Shown: positions 17,748-26,409 of the stretch, in pieces | Layout of the letters: every line of letters begins with the position of its first letter | Numbering within the stretch: position 1 is the first letter of the stretch | Source: Maccoyibacter sp900556645 | Lineage (GTDB): Bacteria > Bacillota > Clostridia > Lachnospirales > Lachnospiraceae | Reading direction: 5' to 3' | DNA length: 64,000 nt | Assembly (NCBI GenBank): GCA_958349535.1 | Contig: CATWDJ010000008.1 | Span: 23,305 to 87,304 of the forward strand | The notes under the pieces: generated by a model | Database searches by the model: none | What the model was told of the DNA's origin: nothing | Seen by the model: only the letters and a program-made list of their open reading frames with translations | Program-made: the position numbers and the translations under genes

Positions 17748-18093
17748 CCCGATTCACAATCATTGTTCCTGTAATGACAAAGATAACTCCTATAATATTT
17801 TTCAGCGTTACTGTCTCATGGAAAAACAGTACTGCCCACAGCATAGACCACAACAGGGCTATACTCCGATTTGCATAAGCAATGGACAAATCCACTCTCT
17901 TTATAATCTGCTGCCACAGAATCGCATAGACACCCAAAATAAAAATTTCCAATGCATAACACAAAATAAATCCCATGGAAAGGAATTTATAATGTGAGGC
18001 ATATTTTGCCGCAACACCGGACATGGTATAGATGCCTACAATCAATTGTAATGCCAGCAGCAATAAAATTCCGTTTTTTTTCTTTTCTTTCAT
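17740..18093 (-). CDS. SMR/EamA-like small membrane protein, half-flippase partner
   Basis: 117 aa, four predicted helices (about 9-28, 38-58, 70-88, 96-113). The segment SIAYANRSIALLWSMLWAVLFFHETVTLKN (residues about 70-99) has the EamA-type helix-turn with a conserved Glu, here split between two short proteins. Overlaps the ATP-grasp gene by 4 nt upstream and the partner by 8 nt downstream. The tandem of two non-identical four-helix proteins mirrors ArnE/ArnF and suggests an antiparallel heterodimeric flippase. Confidence 0.78.
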   Translation of the reverse strand: MKEKKKNGILLLLALQLIVGIYTMSGVAAKYASHYKFLSMGFILCYALEIFILGVYAILWQQIIKRVDLSIAYANRSIALLWSMLWAVLFFHETVTLKNIIGVIFVITGTMIVNRDE

Positions 18094-19235
18094 CGTTCCA
18101 GAATTTCCTTTACTTCCTGCTCTGAATCAGAGACTATAATAAAATAACCGAATCGGGTGGAGCTGTCAACTACTTCATGCTCGCCCACTTCTTCTATCTC
18201 ACTTGCATATTCTATTAACTGCGATTGGTTTTTCTGCACATCCTCGTAAACCTTTAAATCCTCTTTGTTAAAAACAAACCGGATTCCCGCATATCTCGGA
18301 CCGTGCTCCGGTATCAGAGTAGGCTCCTCTCCCAACGCCGTTTGAATTACCATTTTTACAAAATCATATCCAGTAGACAAATGTACCAGATGGGAACCGA
18401 TACAGTCACCGCCCATACGGGAACCAATCTCAATAATCCGTACCTCTCCCTCATCTGTAATCTTAAATTCAGAGTGAGAAGCTCCGTTTTGAATCTGAAG
18501 GGCATCCAAAGCCTTTGGTATTTCCATAGCTACCTTGTCCTCCAATTCCTTGCTGATTGGTGCCGGCTCCATATGACCGGTCTCAATAAAATGCGGATAA
18601 CCTGTGGTATATTTTTTGGTAACTGCCAGTACGTGATGTTTTCCTCCATAGGAAATACATTCACAGCTATACTCTTCTCCGTCAATAAACTCTTCGATAA
18701 TTGCACACTTTTCAAAAGAATTTTCAATGGCTGCTTCTACTGCTTCCGGTATCTCGTTAAACTGATTTACCTTCGTGATTCCACGGCTTCCGGAACGGTC
18801 CGTAGGCTTTACAATCACTGGATAGGTCATCTGTGCAACTGCCGCTGCCAAATCTGTCTCCTCTGAAACCTTTGCGAACTTCGGGGTTGCCACGCCATTG
18901 TCTATAAACGCCTGCCGCATGGCATATTTATTCGTAGAAATCAGAATGTTTTCATCCGAATTACTTGGCAATCCCAATCGGGATGCCACGTACTGTACCG
19001 TAATATTTGCCAAATCCGATGCAATGGTCACCACTGCATCCGGTTGGATTTCACGGCACTTTTCCAATATCTCATCCTTTTCCACAATACTGATTGGATA
19101 AAAATAATCTGCGGTACGCTCTCCGATAGAGCCGTCCTGCCATGCAAACACATGGGTTTCATAACCCATTTCCTTTGCTTTTAATATCAATGGATTCTGA
19201 AAAGAATTCGCTCCGATAATTACAATTTTTTTCAT
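18090..19235 (-). CDS. ATP-grasp carboxylate-amine ligase
   Basis: 381 aa. N-terminal Rossmann-like pre-ATP domain (KKIVIIGANSFQNPLILKA, 2-20), then ATP-grasp: VKPTDRSGSRGI (142-153), EEFIDGEEYSCE (181-192) as hinge and IIEIGSRMGGD (267-277) with the Mg2+-binding acid. Resembles the CarB/PurK-like ligases that form an amide from an acyl phosphate and an amine. Placed between an SDR sugar enzyme and the half-flippases, in an operon with an aminotransferase, it may acylate or aminoacylate the amino sugar. Substrates are inferred, not shown. Confidence 0.8.
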   Translation of the reverse strand: MKKIVIIGANSFQNPLILKAKEMGYETHVFAWQDGSIGERTADYFYPISIVEKDEILEKCREIQPDAVVTIASDLANITVQYVASRLGLPSNSDENILISTNKYAMRQAFIDNGVATPKFAKVSEETDLAAAVAQMTYPVIVKPTDRSGSRGITKVNQFNEIPEAVEAAIENSFEKCAIIEEFIDGEEYSCECISYGGKHHVLAVTKKYTTGYPHFIETGHMEPAPISKELEDKVAMEIPKALDALQIQNGASHSEFKITDEGEVRIIEIGSRMGGDCIGSHLVHLSTGYDFVKMVIQTALGEEPTLIPEHGPRYAGIRFVFNKEDLKVYEDVQKNQSQLIEYASEIEEVGEHEVVDSSTRFGYFIIVSDSEQEVKEILER

Positions 19236-19242
19236 ACTGCAC

Positions 19243-20259
19243 CTACTGTTCTTTCCGTCTGCTGGAAATCAGAGAATCCCATCTTCCGCTTTCCAATTCT
19301 GCTTTATAATCTACCATCATATCGTGATAAGACAGATATTCCGGCTCAAATCCAAAATCTCTTTTTGCCTTGCTCATATCAAACAAAAAGGATGGTGTAT
19401 TGTTTGGCTTATCCGGACGGTATACAATCTTGGAACCTTTTCCCTGTCCGAACACATCAATCACAGTCTTCACCTGTTCTTCCAACGTAACTTCTGTTCC
19501 CGATGTCATGTTGTAAAGTCCTCTGGTGCGGTCACTTTGAATTGCCAGCACAAAGGCTCTCGCCACATCCTTTACATAGATAATATCTCTTGATATTTCC
19601 GGGTCTCCCCAGACTTCAATATCCTTTCCGTTTTCGGCATTTTCAATAAAAGTTCCGATTCCGGTCTTATAATATTTTCCATTTACATAAATTTCCGAAT
19701 GCGGTCCCACACCGTAAACCGGAGGAAGGCGGAAGGATGCACACTGCATACCGTGCTGTTGATTATAGTATTCCATTACGTCATTTGCTGCATTTTTAGA
19801 AATTACATAAACAGCATGATCTCCGGTATACTTGAAATTTCTCGGTTCCTCTTCCGTTAATGCCACACCCTTTTTCCATGAGTTCAGAACATCTGCATAA
19901 CTGCAGGTAGAAATCAGCTTTTTGATTCCATTCTTTCGGCAATATTCCAATACATTGATGGTTCCCTCCACATTTGTTCGGATATAGTCTGCCGCATTTT
20001 CCTCTCTGGAAATATCCACCGGAGCATTTGCCGGCAACAATCCTGCTAAAAGGATTACCCCCTCCACACCCTCGGTAGGAAGCTTGTCAAAGTCTTCTTT
20101 CTTTGCAATATCCAAAGAAATGCAGGTAACCCCTTTTTTCTCTAATTGTTTTTTCATGGCTTCATTTCTTCCTGTTGCCAGAACCTCATAACCCTCTTCT
20201 AAAAATTTATCCACGGTATACATCCCGATAAATCCGGTTGCTCCAATTATAATTACCAT
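19243..20259 (-). CDS. NAD-dependent epimerase/dehydratase (SDR) of sugar locus
   Basis: 338 aa extended SDR: GATGFIG (6-12) cofactor loop, LAGLLPANAP (71-80), STCSYADV (117-124) and the Y151-VIS-K155 catalytic pair. It is not a recognisable GalE, RmlB or RmlD; RDIIYVKDVARAFVLAI (near 235-250) is the common C-terminal sugar-binding segment. Overlap-free but only 7 nt upstream of the ATP-grasp gene. It probably reduces or epimerises the dTDP-sugar intermediate of this operon. Confidence 0.82.
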   Translation of the reverse strand: MVIIIGATGFIGMYTVDKFLEEGYEVLATGRNEAMKKQLEKKGVTCISLDIAKKEDFDKLPTEGVEGVILLAGLLPANAPVDISREENAADYIRTNVEGTINVLEYCRKNGIKKLISTCSYADVLNSWKKGVALTEEEPRNFKYTGDHAVYVISKNAANDVMEYYNQQHGMQCASFRLPPVYGVGPHSEIYVNGKYYKTGIGTFIENAENGKDIEVWGDPEISRDIIYVKDVARAFVLAIQSDRTRGLYNMTSGTEVTLEEQVKTVIDVFGQGKGSKIVYRPDKPNNTPSFLFDMSKAKRDFGFEPEYLSYHDMMVDYKAELESGRWDSLISSRRKEQ

Positions 20260-20269
20260 ATATCATCCT

Positions 20270-21406
20270 CTATCTTTCGTTTTTGTAAAGATTGTTCACT
20301 TCTTCAATGACATGAGCCACATCTTCATCCTTCAAAGAATAGTACAGCGGCAGTCTTACCAAACGCTCGCTTTCTTTTGTGGTATATTTATCCTCTCCGT
20401 GAAATCTTCCATATTTCTGTCCTGCCGGAGCTGTATGTAACGGAATATAGTGGAATACCGCCTGTATTCCTTTGCTCTTTAGATAATCTATCAGCTGTGT
20501 ACGTTCCTGTAAATCTTTTGCTTTGATATAAAACATATGAGCATTGTGCTTACAATGCTCCGGAATATATGGAAGTTCAATATGTCCCGCTTCTTTCAGA
20601 TTTAAAAGACCATCCTGATACTGCTGCCAAATAGTTCTTCTTCTGTCATTAATCTCATCTGCTATCTCTAACTGTGCATACAGGTATGCTGCATTCAACT
20701 CACTTGGCAAATAAGAAGAACCTGCCTCTACCCATGTGTATTTATCAATCTGTCCCCGAAAAAATTTACTTCGGTTGGTTCCCTTTTCCCGGACTATCTC
20801 TGCTTTCTCGATATTCTCCTCATCCCTGATTAAAAGAGCTCCACCCTCTCCCATGCTGTAATTCTTTGTCTCATGGAAGCTGTAGCATCCGTAATCTCCA
20901 ATGGTTCCCAATGCCTGTCCCTTATATTCTGCCATAATTCCCTGAGCTGCATCCTCAATCACATACAGATTATGCTTTTTTGCAATCTCCATAATTTTGT
21001 CCATCTCGCAGGACACTCCAGCATAGTGAACCGGAACAATGGCTCTGGTCCGGTCTGTGATAGCATCTTCAATCAAATTCTCGTCTATATTCATGGTATC
21101 CGGTCTGATGTCCACAAAGACTGCTTTTGCTCCTCTTAGCACAAAAGCGTCTGCGGTAGAAACAAAGGTATAGGAAGGCATGATTACCTCATCCCCTTCT
21201 TTGATATCTGCCAGAATTGCCGCCAGTTCTGTAGCATGGGTACATGAAGTTGTCAACATTACCTTTTTGCTGCCGGTTTTCTCTTCCATCCATGCATTAC
21301 ACTTTTTGGTATATTCTCCGTCTCCGCAAATTTTTTTATTCTCAATGGCTTTCCGTATATATGTCATTCCGTTTTCCACATATATGGGTTCATTAAAATT
21401 TATCAT
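20270..21406 (-). CDS. rffA: dTDP-4-amino-4,6-dideoxygalactose transaminase
   Basis: 378 aa DegT-family aminotransferase close to RffA/WecE: MINFNEPIYV start, TTSCTHATELAA (52-63), EDAAQGIMA (151-159) and K181 in HETKNYSMGEGGA as the PLP lysine; IPLHTAPAG near the C-terminus is the usual RffA stretch. It should aminate dTDP-4-keto-6-deoxyglucose (from RfbB) at C4. First gene of the leftward unit with the SDR, ATP-grasp, half-flippases and GtrB-like transferase. Family is clear; the final sugar depends on the SDR and ligase. Confidence 0.88.
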   Translation of the reverse strand: MINFNEPIYVENGMTYIRKAIENKKICGDGEYTKKCNAWMEEKTGSKKVMLTTSCTHATELAAILADIKEGDEVIMPSYTFVSTADAFVLRGAKAVFVDIRPDTMNIDENLIEDAITDRTRAIVPVHYAGVSCEMDKIMEIAKKHNLYVIEDAAQGIMAEYKGQALGTIGDYGCYSFHETKNYSMGEGGALLIRDEENIEKAEIVREKGTNRSKFFRGQIDKYTWVEAGSSYLPSELNAAYLYAQLEIADEINDRRRTIWQQYQDGLLNLKEAGHIELPYIPEHCKHNAHMFYIKAKDLQERTQLIDYLKSKGIQAVFHYIPLHTAPAGQKYGRFHGEDKYTTKESERLVRLPLYYSLKDEDVAHVIEEVNNLYKNER

Positions 21407-21451
21407 GGGTTCTTTTTTTCCTCCGTAGCCGTTCCAGTATTTATCTCTAAC

Positions 21452-24043
21452 TTAGTTATTATAGCTCGTTTTTCTTCTATTTGCAATAAATCCATATAGC
21501 ACCATTCCCGCAAGAATTGCGATTCCCACAAGGCTTATTACCATTCCTTCTTTTAAATATGGGATTTCATATCTGGCTTCAATTTCATGCTGTCCTGCTT
21601 CCAGTTCAATGCCCAAAAAACCATAATCTGCATTGAAGGTTTCTGTTTTCTTCCCATCTATATAGATACTCCAACCCTGCTGATCCGGAATTGCCAGCAT
21701 CAGCAATCCTTTTTCTGTACTCTTTGTACTTCCTTTTAAGGTCGTATCATTTTCCAAACGGAAGCTTCCCACGTCACAGGTTCCCGGCGTCAGTTCTTCT
21801 TTTAACCGGTCTTTCTCTTTTACAATCAGATGGGTATTTAAAACTTCCTTCCGTCCCTCCTGCATTTCCTTATATTCCTGCTTGGTAATTGTTTTTTGAT
21901 ACCATTTTGCAACAGAGTCAGTATTGATATTCCGATAGATATAGACACTTCCCACCTGCTGCAATAACTCCATTCCTTCCTTCTCTATCGGCTCGTGAGT
22001 CAGCATATATTTTACATTTGCTATGCTCAAAGCCATTAAATCTTCTTTGCTGTTCAATCTGCAATAATTAATTGCCGGTTCAAAATAAGAACTTGGATAC
22101 AGGTGTTTATAATAAGCTTTTAAATTTCGGTTACAAGTACTGTTATAAATTGTTACAGTAGAATATTCCTCCACTAAAGAATCCGCAAATTCACTCCAAT
22201 CAAAATATTCTTTTTCTACCCGGTAGAAAGTATCATCTATATCAGCAATGTACTCCAATGCCTCTATGGTATCATTAGAAATCTCTCCTGCCTCAAATTT
22301 CAGGCGTTCTTCTCCTTTATTAAAAGTCACCCGTACATTGTTGGTAACATAGCTTTCCATCATCGTGGACGCTGCCAATAATACAGAAAAATAAATCAAA
22401 GTACTCTTCAGAAACTGTTTTCTTATCCTTCCACAGATTAAAAGCAACAGGGTAAGACCAATGAATGTCGCATAGATGACACTATATCTCTTCATTCCGG
22501 TATCTGCAACCCGGTAAGAACAGAAAATAGCTCCGGCACTTAAAAGAATTCCAAATAAAAGTCCTGCAAAGCTAAAATCTTTGCCCGCTATGCAATAATC
22601 CCACACAAAGGCAAACAGAAGTGCTGCCATAGGCATCAGTACAAAGGTATACCGATAAGCCGCGTAGGCAAATCCGTTAAATGCCATAGCCATCCCCGGA
22701 TTCAATAAAAGCAAAAGTGCTGCTACCACAATCACACAGTAATAAACAAATTTCTTTTTTTCTTTCCGATGCTTTATCATATAGGCAAGAAACAGGCCTG
22801 CCAGCAAATAAATAAAAATGGTATAACAGAGATTCGGCATCTCATAATAATTCTGCCATCCCTCTACGCTGACATTGGTAATATATAATAAATTATTGGA
22901 CATCAGACGGCTAAAGGTCTGAGGAATTATCTGACTATCCGGAAGGGAAAATAAGGTTCCCAAAAAACGACTTATCAAAGAAGTCTCCGAATCCAATCTG
23001 GAAGAACTTACCGTCAGATATTTTGCAGCCGGCAACAATACCACCGCCGACATCATCACCCCTGTTACAACAGACAGAATACAACGACCTGCCAAACCCA
23101 ACCGCTCTTTCCATGTATCTAATTCTCCCGGTGTAAAAATCCGAAACAGAAAATAGATAGCTGAAAAAGCCAGTATCATATATGTATTATAATAGCTGTA
23201 AAAAAGAGCTGCCGTGATTGCAACTGCCGACAGCACCTGCCATTTTATATTACGTTTGCGGATTAATTTTTCCAGACAGATGAGAATCAGCATCACATAA
23301 ATAGAACCGGCTCCCAACAGATAATGCTGTCCCCACAGCATCAGATAGCCGTTAAATCCATAGAGATAACCGCCCATACAACATGCCTGCTCACTGAAAC
23401 CGAAGATTTTCAAAAAGCTTCTTCCCAGCAATGCCGCTATGATAATTTTCAATATCTGTGCTGCCAACAGCAGATATTTTACTTTTTCTGCACCTAAAAG
23501 GACTCCACCGAAAATGATAAACAGTCCAAAAGGATCCAAGGTCTGTGAAATATTATTTAACAGACTTGTTCCCATACCATAATTCCAATTCCATATAGAA
23601 AAGGACCCCTCCCGAATTCTATTCACACAGTTCAGATAATAGGGATAATATTGCTGATACGTGTCACTTCCGATATCTCCAAAGATATAATATCTGTTTC
23701 CCAACAGGAAATCCTGAAAAACGACTCCGATAGATGCCAACAGCACCAAAAAGAATACCAGACGTATCATCCATTCTTTTTTCCTGCCGTTCTCCATAGA
23801 AAAAATCTTACGCACAAGACAAACTGCTGCAAAAATCAATATAGTAACTAACAGAATCGCTTTCCAATAATATCTTCCATAGGCAATGAAATTTCCGGGG
23901 AAATTCTGCAAAAAATGTTTTCCGCCCAAATACTCCGCATTCCACAGGGTATAGAAGCAGGTAAGTATCAGTAAAATACCCAAAAATTCCACAGCTCCCC
24001 TTATCCAAATTTTCGGTTCTATCTTTTTCTTTGACATATCCAC
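21452..24043 (-). CDS. YfhO-family GT-C membrane protein
   Basis: 863 aa polytopic protein with about 12-13 helices. After helix 3 comes the extracytoplasmic loop YYIFGDIGSDTYQQYYPYYLN (near 122-142), which in YfhO/GT-C enzymes holds the acidic catalytic site. A large outside domain (about 590-830) precedes a last helix (about 835-855). YfhO-type proteins use undecaprenyl-phosphate-linked sugars made by CsbB/GtrB-like enzymes to decorate wall polymers. The matching GtrB-like gene and half-flippases lie just downstream, 45 nt beyond. Acceptor unknown. Confidence 0.85.
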   Translation of the reverse strand: MDMSKKKIEPKIWIRGAVEFLGILLILTCFYTLWNAEYLGGKHFLQNFPGNFIAYGRYYWKAILLVTILIFAAVCLVRKIFSMENGRKKEWMIRLVFFLVLLASIGVVFQDFLLGNRYYIFGDIGSDTYQQYYPYYLNCVNRIREGSFSIWNWNYGMGTSLLNNISQTLDPFGLFIIFGGVLLGAEKVKYLLLAAQILKIIIAALLGRSFLKIFGFSEQACCMGGYLYGFNGYLMLWGQHYLLGAGSIYVMLILICLEKLIRKRNIKWQVLSAVAITAALFYSYYNTYMILAFSAIYFLFRIFTPGELDTWKERLGLAGRCILSVVTGVMMSAVVLLPAAKYLTVSSSRLDSETSLISRFLGTLFSLPDSQIIPQTFSRLMSNNLLYITNVSVEGWQNYYEMPNLCYTIFIYLLAGLFLAYMIKHRKEKKKFVYYCVIVVAALLLLLNPGMAMAFNGFAYAAYRYTFVLMPMAALLFAFVWDYCIAGKDFSFAGLLFGILLSAGAIFCSYRVADTGMKRYSVIYATFIGLTLLLLICGRIRKQFLKSTLIYFSVLLAASTMMESYVTNNVRVTFNKGEERLKFEAGEISNDTIEALEYIADIDDTFYRVEKEYFDWSEFADSLVEEYSTVTIYNSTCNRNLKAYYKHLYPSSYFEPAINYCRLNSKEDLMALSIANVKYMLTHEPIEKEGMELLQQVGSVYIYRNINTDSVAKWYQKTITKQEYKEMQEGRKEVLNTHLIVKEKDRLKEELTPGTCDVGSFRLENDTTLKGSTKSTEKGLLMLAIPDQQGWSIYIDGKKTETFNADYGFLGIELEAGQHEIEARYEIPYLKEGMVISLVGIAILAGMVLYGFIANRRKTSYNN

Positions 24044-24044
24044 C

Positions 24045-25469
24045 TTATTTTCCTCCCGCTTTCAAATCCATTAAAAATTCCCGTATACGTTTGAATTCAA
24101 AAACAAATAGTACAATGGTAATTCCTACCAGTAATCCATAACGTATCAACAAACGGTCTACCAACAGTGTAGCTGTTACCGTATATACAATGACACCCAG
24201 AATTGCCGCCAGCATACTTTTCATTTTATAAGTCTTTCTGGCACCGAATTTCATGCTGAAGGCTCCGTTCAGCACCATCAGAACAAAATAACTGAACACT
24301 GTGGAATATGCCGCAGCGATACTACCGATTCGTGGTATCAGCAGATAATTCAATACGACATTGCAGGCACAGGCAATAGTGGAAAACAGTGCAATCCATT
24401 TTGGTTTCTTGTAATAATATTCAATATCATAAAAGAACAGATATATAATCTGGAAAAACATTCCCACCACCAAAGGCGGCACAATATAGATACACGGCAA
24501 GTATTCCTTCGTCAAAAATATCCGTATCAGTTCCGGGGATACCGTTACCAATCCGATGGTCAGATAGGTACTAATCAACACCATAATTCCCGAATTATTC
24601 CGCACCGTTTCCCTGTCTTTCTCTTCCAGTCTTCGATACACCCACGGCGACCATGTTGCCATAATCTGGGACATAACGGTAAATGCCAAAAAACCTATGG
24701 TATGTGCCATACTGTAAATTCCCGAATCCGTTCCCCCACAGAAATAAGTAATCATAATTAAATCACACTGAGTCAGCACCATCTGGGAAAGCATATGAGG
24801 AATGATGGGAATAGAAAAATTCAAGGTTCTCTGAATATATTTCTTTTGAAATTTTTTTCGATTTCCCAAAAAAAGCCAGCAAAAAACACAAAGCGTTACC
24901 AACACATACATAAAATCCAGACCCAGAACTCTTCCGATGTATTTGTGCTTTGGCATAACAAAAGACAGTACCACCGCAAGCACCTGTGAGACAGGTCCCG
25001 TACACAGTACTATCGTAGATACGATTTTATATTTATTGTGAAAAACACAATAGTTATAACCAATGGTATAAACTGCAATGGACAGCATACTGAAAAAAAG
25101 CCAATAGAACAGAAACTCATCCAAAGACAACAGCTTCTGCATTGGCGTCTTAATCAAACGGCATACAAAAAAAGAAATGATTACCGTAAAGATACAAAAA
25201 ATCGTAATACTATTGATATAATCCTTTTTCTCGTTAGGATATTCCAGCATGGCACGGTGTACATAGGTGTAAACCGAGCAGGTTACAATCAATACCAGAA
25301 TGTTTCTTGTGGACAAAAAGGTACTGGCAATTCCCAAATCTTGTGCCGATATTACCCGGGTAATAATCGGAATCATAATCATTCCCACAATCAGGGATAT
25401 CACATTGGCGATGGTGTTGAATACTGCCGTCCTCGCCGTCTGGCGGCTGTCCTCCTGTTTATCTATCAT
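24045..25469 (-). CDS. Wzx-type polysaccharide flippase (second)
   Basis: 474 aa, about 12-14 membrane helices, starting TARTAVFNTIANVISLIVGM, the usual polysaccharide biosynthesis protein (MATE-fold flippase) N-terminus. ITRVISAQDLGIASTF (near 35-50) is the family's first-loop pattern. It ends 1 nt before the YfhO-like gene, so they are co-transcribed. This is the second flippase of the window and implies a second undecaprenyl-linked polymer besides the 1-10 kb exopolysaccharide. Confidence 0.87.
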   Translation of the reverse strand: MIDKQEDSRQTARTAVFNTIANVISLIVGMIMIPIITRVISAQDLGIASTFLSTRNILVLIVTCSVYTYVHRAMLEYPNEKKDYINSITIFCIFTVIISFFVCRLIKTPMQKLLSLDEFLFYWLFFSMLSIAVYTIGYNYCVFHNKYKIVSTIVLCTGPVSQVLAVVLSFVMPKHKYIGRVLGLDFMYVLVTLCVFCWLFLGNRKKFQKKYIQRTLNFSIPIIPHMLSQMVLTQCDLIMITYFCGGTDSGIYSMAHTIGFLAFTVMSQIMATWSPWVYRRLEEKDRETVRNNSGIMVLISTYLTIGLVTVSPELIRIFLTKEYLPCIYIVPPLVVGMFFQIIYLFFYDIEYYYKKPKWIALFSTIACACNVVLNYLLIPRIGSIAAAYSTVFSYFVLMVLNGAFSMKFGARKTYKMKSMLAAILGVIVYTVTATLLVDRLLIRYGLLVGITIVLFVFEFKRIREFLMDLKAGGK

Positions 25470-25478
25470 AAATCTTTC

Positions 25479-26399
25479 CTATATCTTTCCTATCAAAAAT
25501 AACACTCTTAAAGCCACCTCTCCCGGTACTCGGGAACGCAGTCTTCCGGGATAAAATACCTTTTGGCACCAGTTTTTTATCCCTCCCTGCTGTTTCACAA
25601 AAATAGAAATCAGCTTTCTGTCCTGTTCTGTCAGCTCTTTTCGGAAGGTCTGATAAAAATATGCCAAATGTCTCTTTGCCTCAACGGCAACATCCGATAG
25701 AAGTTCATCTTTGATAAAATGCACAAGAAGGTTTTTATTTCCTGCATCCTCCGCAGTAACCGCCTCCTCATGGCGGATATGTCTGGCCGTGCTTCTGGGA
25801 TCATAAATAACGGTTCCAAAACAGACAGCGGCACGAATCAGCCATCGGTCATGCATCTCTGTCCCCGGATTTACCTGCAAGATAAACCGTTGGCGAATAG
25901 TTTCATCAAATACAATGGTAAAGCCGGAACCCGGGGTATGATACAGAACCTCTTTTAGCTCTATAGGGTCTTTCTGCGGCGGAAAATGCCGGATAAATTG
26001 TCCGTCCTCTGTATAGTAATCGTAAGAAGAAAGATAGAGCTTTCCCTCTTTCTTTACCGCTTCCAGTTTTTCTACTGCCCATTGAATCTTCTGCGGCTCC
26101 CAATAGTCATCCTGATCGCAAAAGGCATAATAATCAGCCTTCTCACAATCCCAGATAATCCGGTAAAAGCTACCGGGACATTTCAGATTTTCGCCACCGT
26201 TTTCCAGCAGGATTATCTTATCTGGATATTTCTCTGCATATTCCTGCACAATGGAAACCGTTCCGTCTTTGGAACCATCATCTCTGACAACGATCTGAAT
26301 ATTGTCATAGGTCTGCTTTAACAGACTGTCCATCTGCACCCGTATATGTTTTTCTCCATTGTATACAGCCATTGCTATACAAACTTTTGGATTTGACAT
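25479..26399 (-). CDS. Family 2 glycosyltransferase (rhamnosyltransferase-like)
   Basis: 306 aa from the ATG at 26399, preceded by GGAGAG; a longer frame to 26465 would overlap the gene upstream. GT2 motifs RDDGS (39-43) and CDQDDYW (94-100), the latter typical of RgpB/WbbL-like rhamnosyltransferases. C-terminal third is alpha-helical and soluble. Very similar in layout to the transferase at 31.7 kb (CDQDDIW), so the pair may add two neighbouring residues of one repeat. Confidence 0.85.
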   Translation of the reverse strand: MSNPKVCIAMAVYNGEKHIRVQMDSLLKQTYDNIQIVVRDDGSKDGTVSIVQEYAEKYPDKIILLENGGENLKCPGSFYRIIWDCEKADYYAFCDQDDYWEPQKIQWAVEKLEAVKKEGKLYLSSYDYYTEDGQFIRHFPPQKDPIELKEVLYHTPGSGFTIVFDETIRQRFILQVNPGTEMHDRWLIRAAVCFGTVIYDPRSTARHIRHEEAVTAEDAGNKNLLVHFIKDELLSDVAVEAKRHLAYFYQTFRKELTEQDRKLISIFVKQQGGIKNWCQKVFYPGRLRSRVPGEVALRVLFLIGKI

Positions 26400-26409
26400 G
26401 TTTCTCTCC

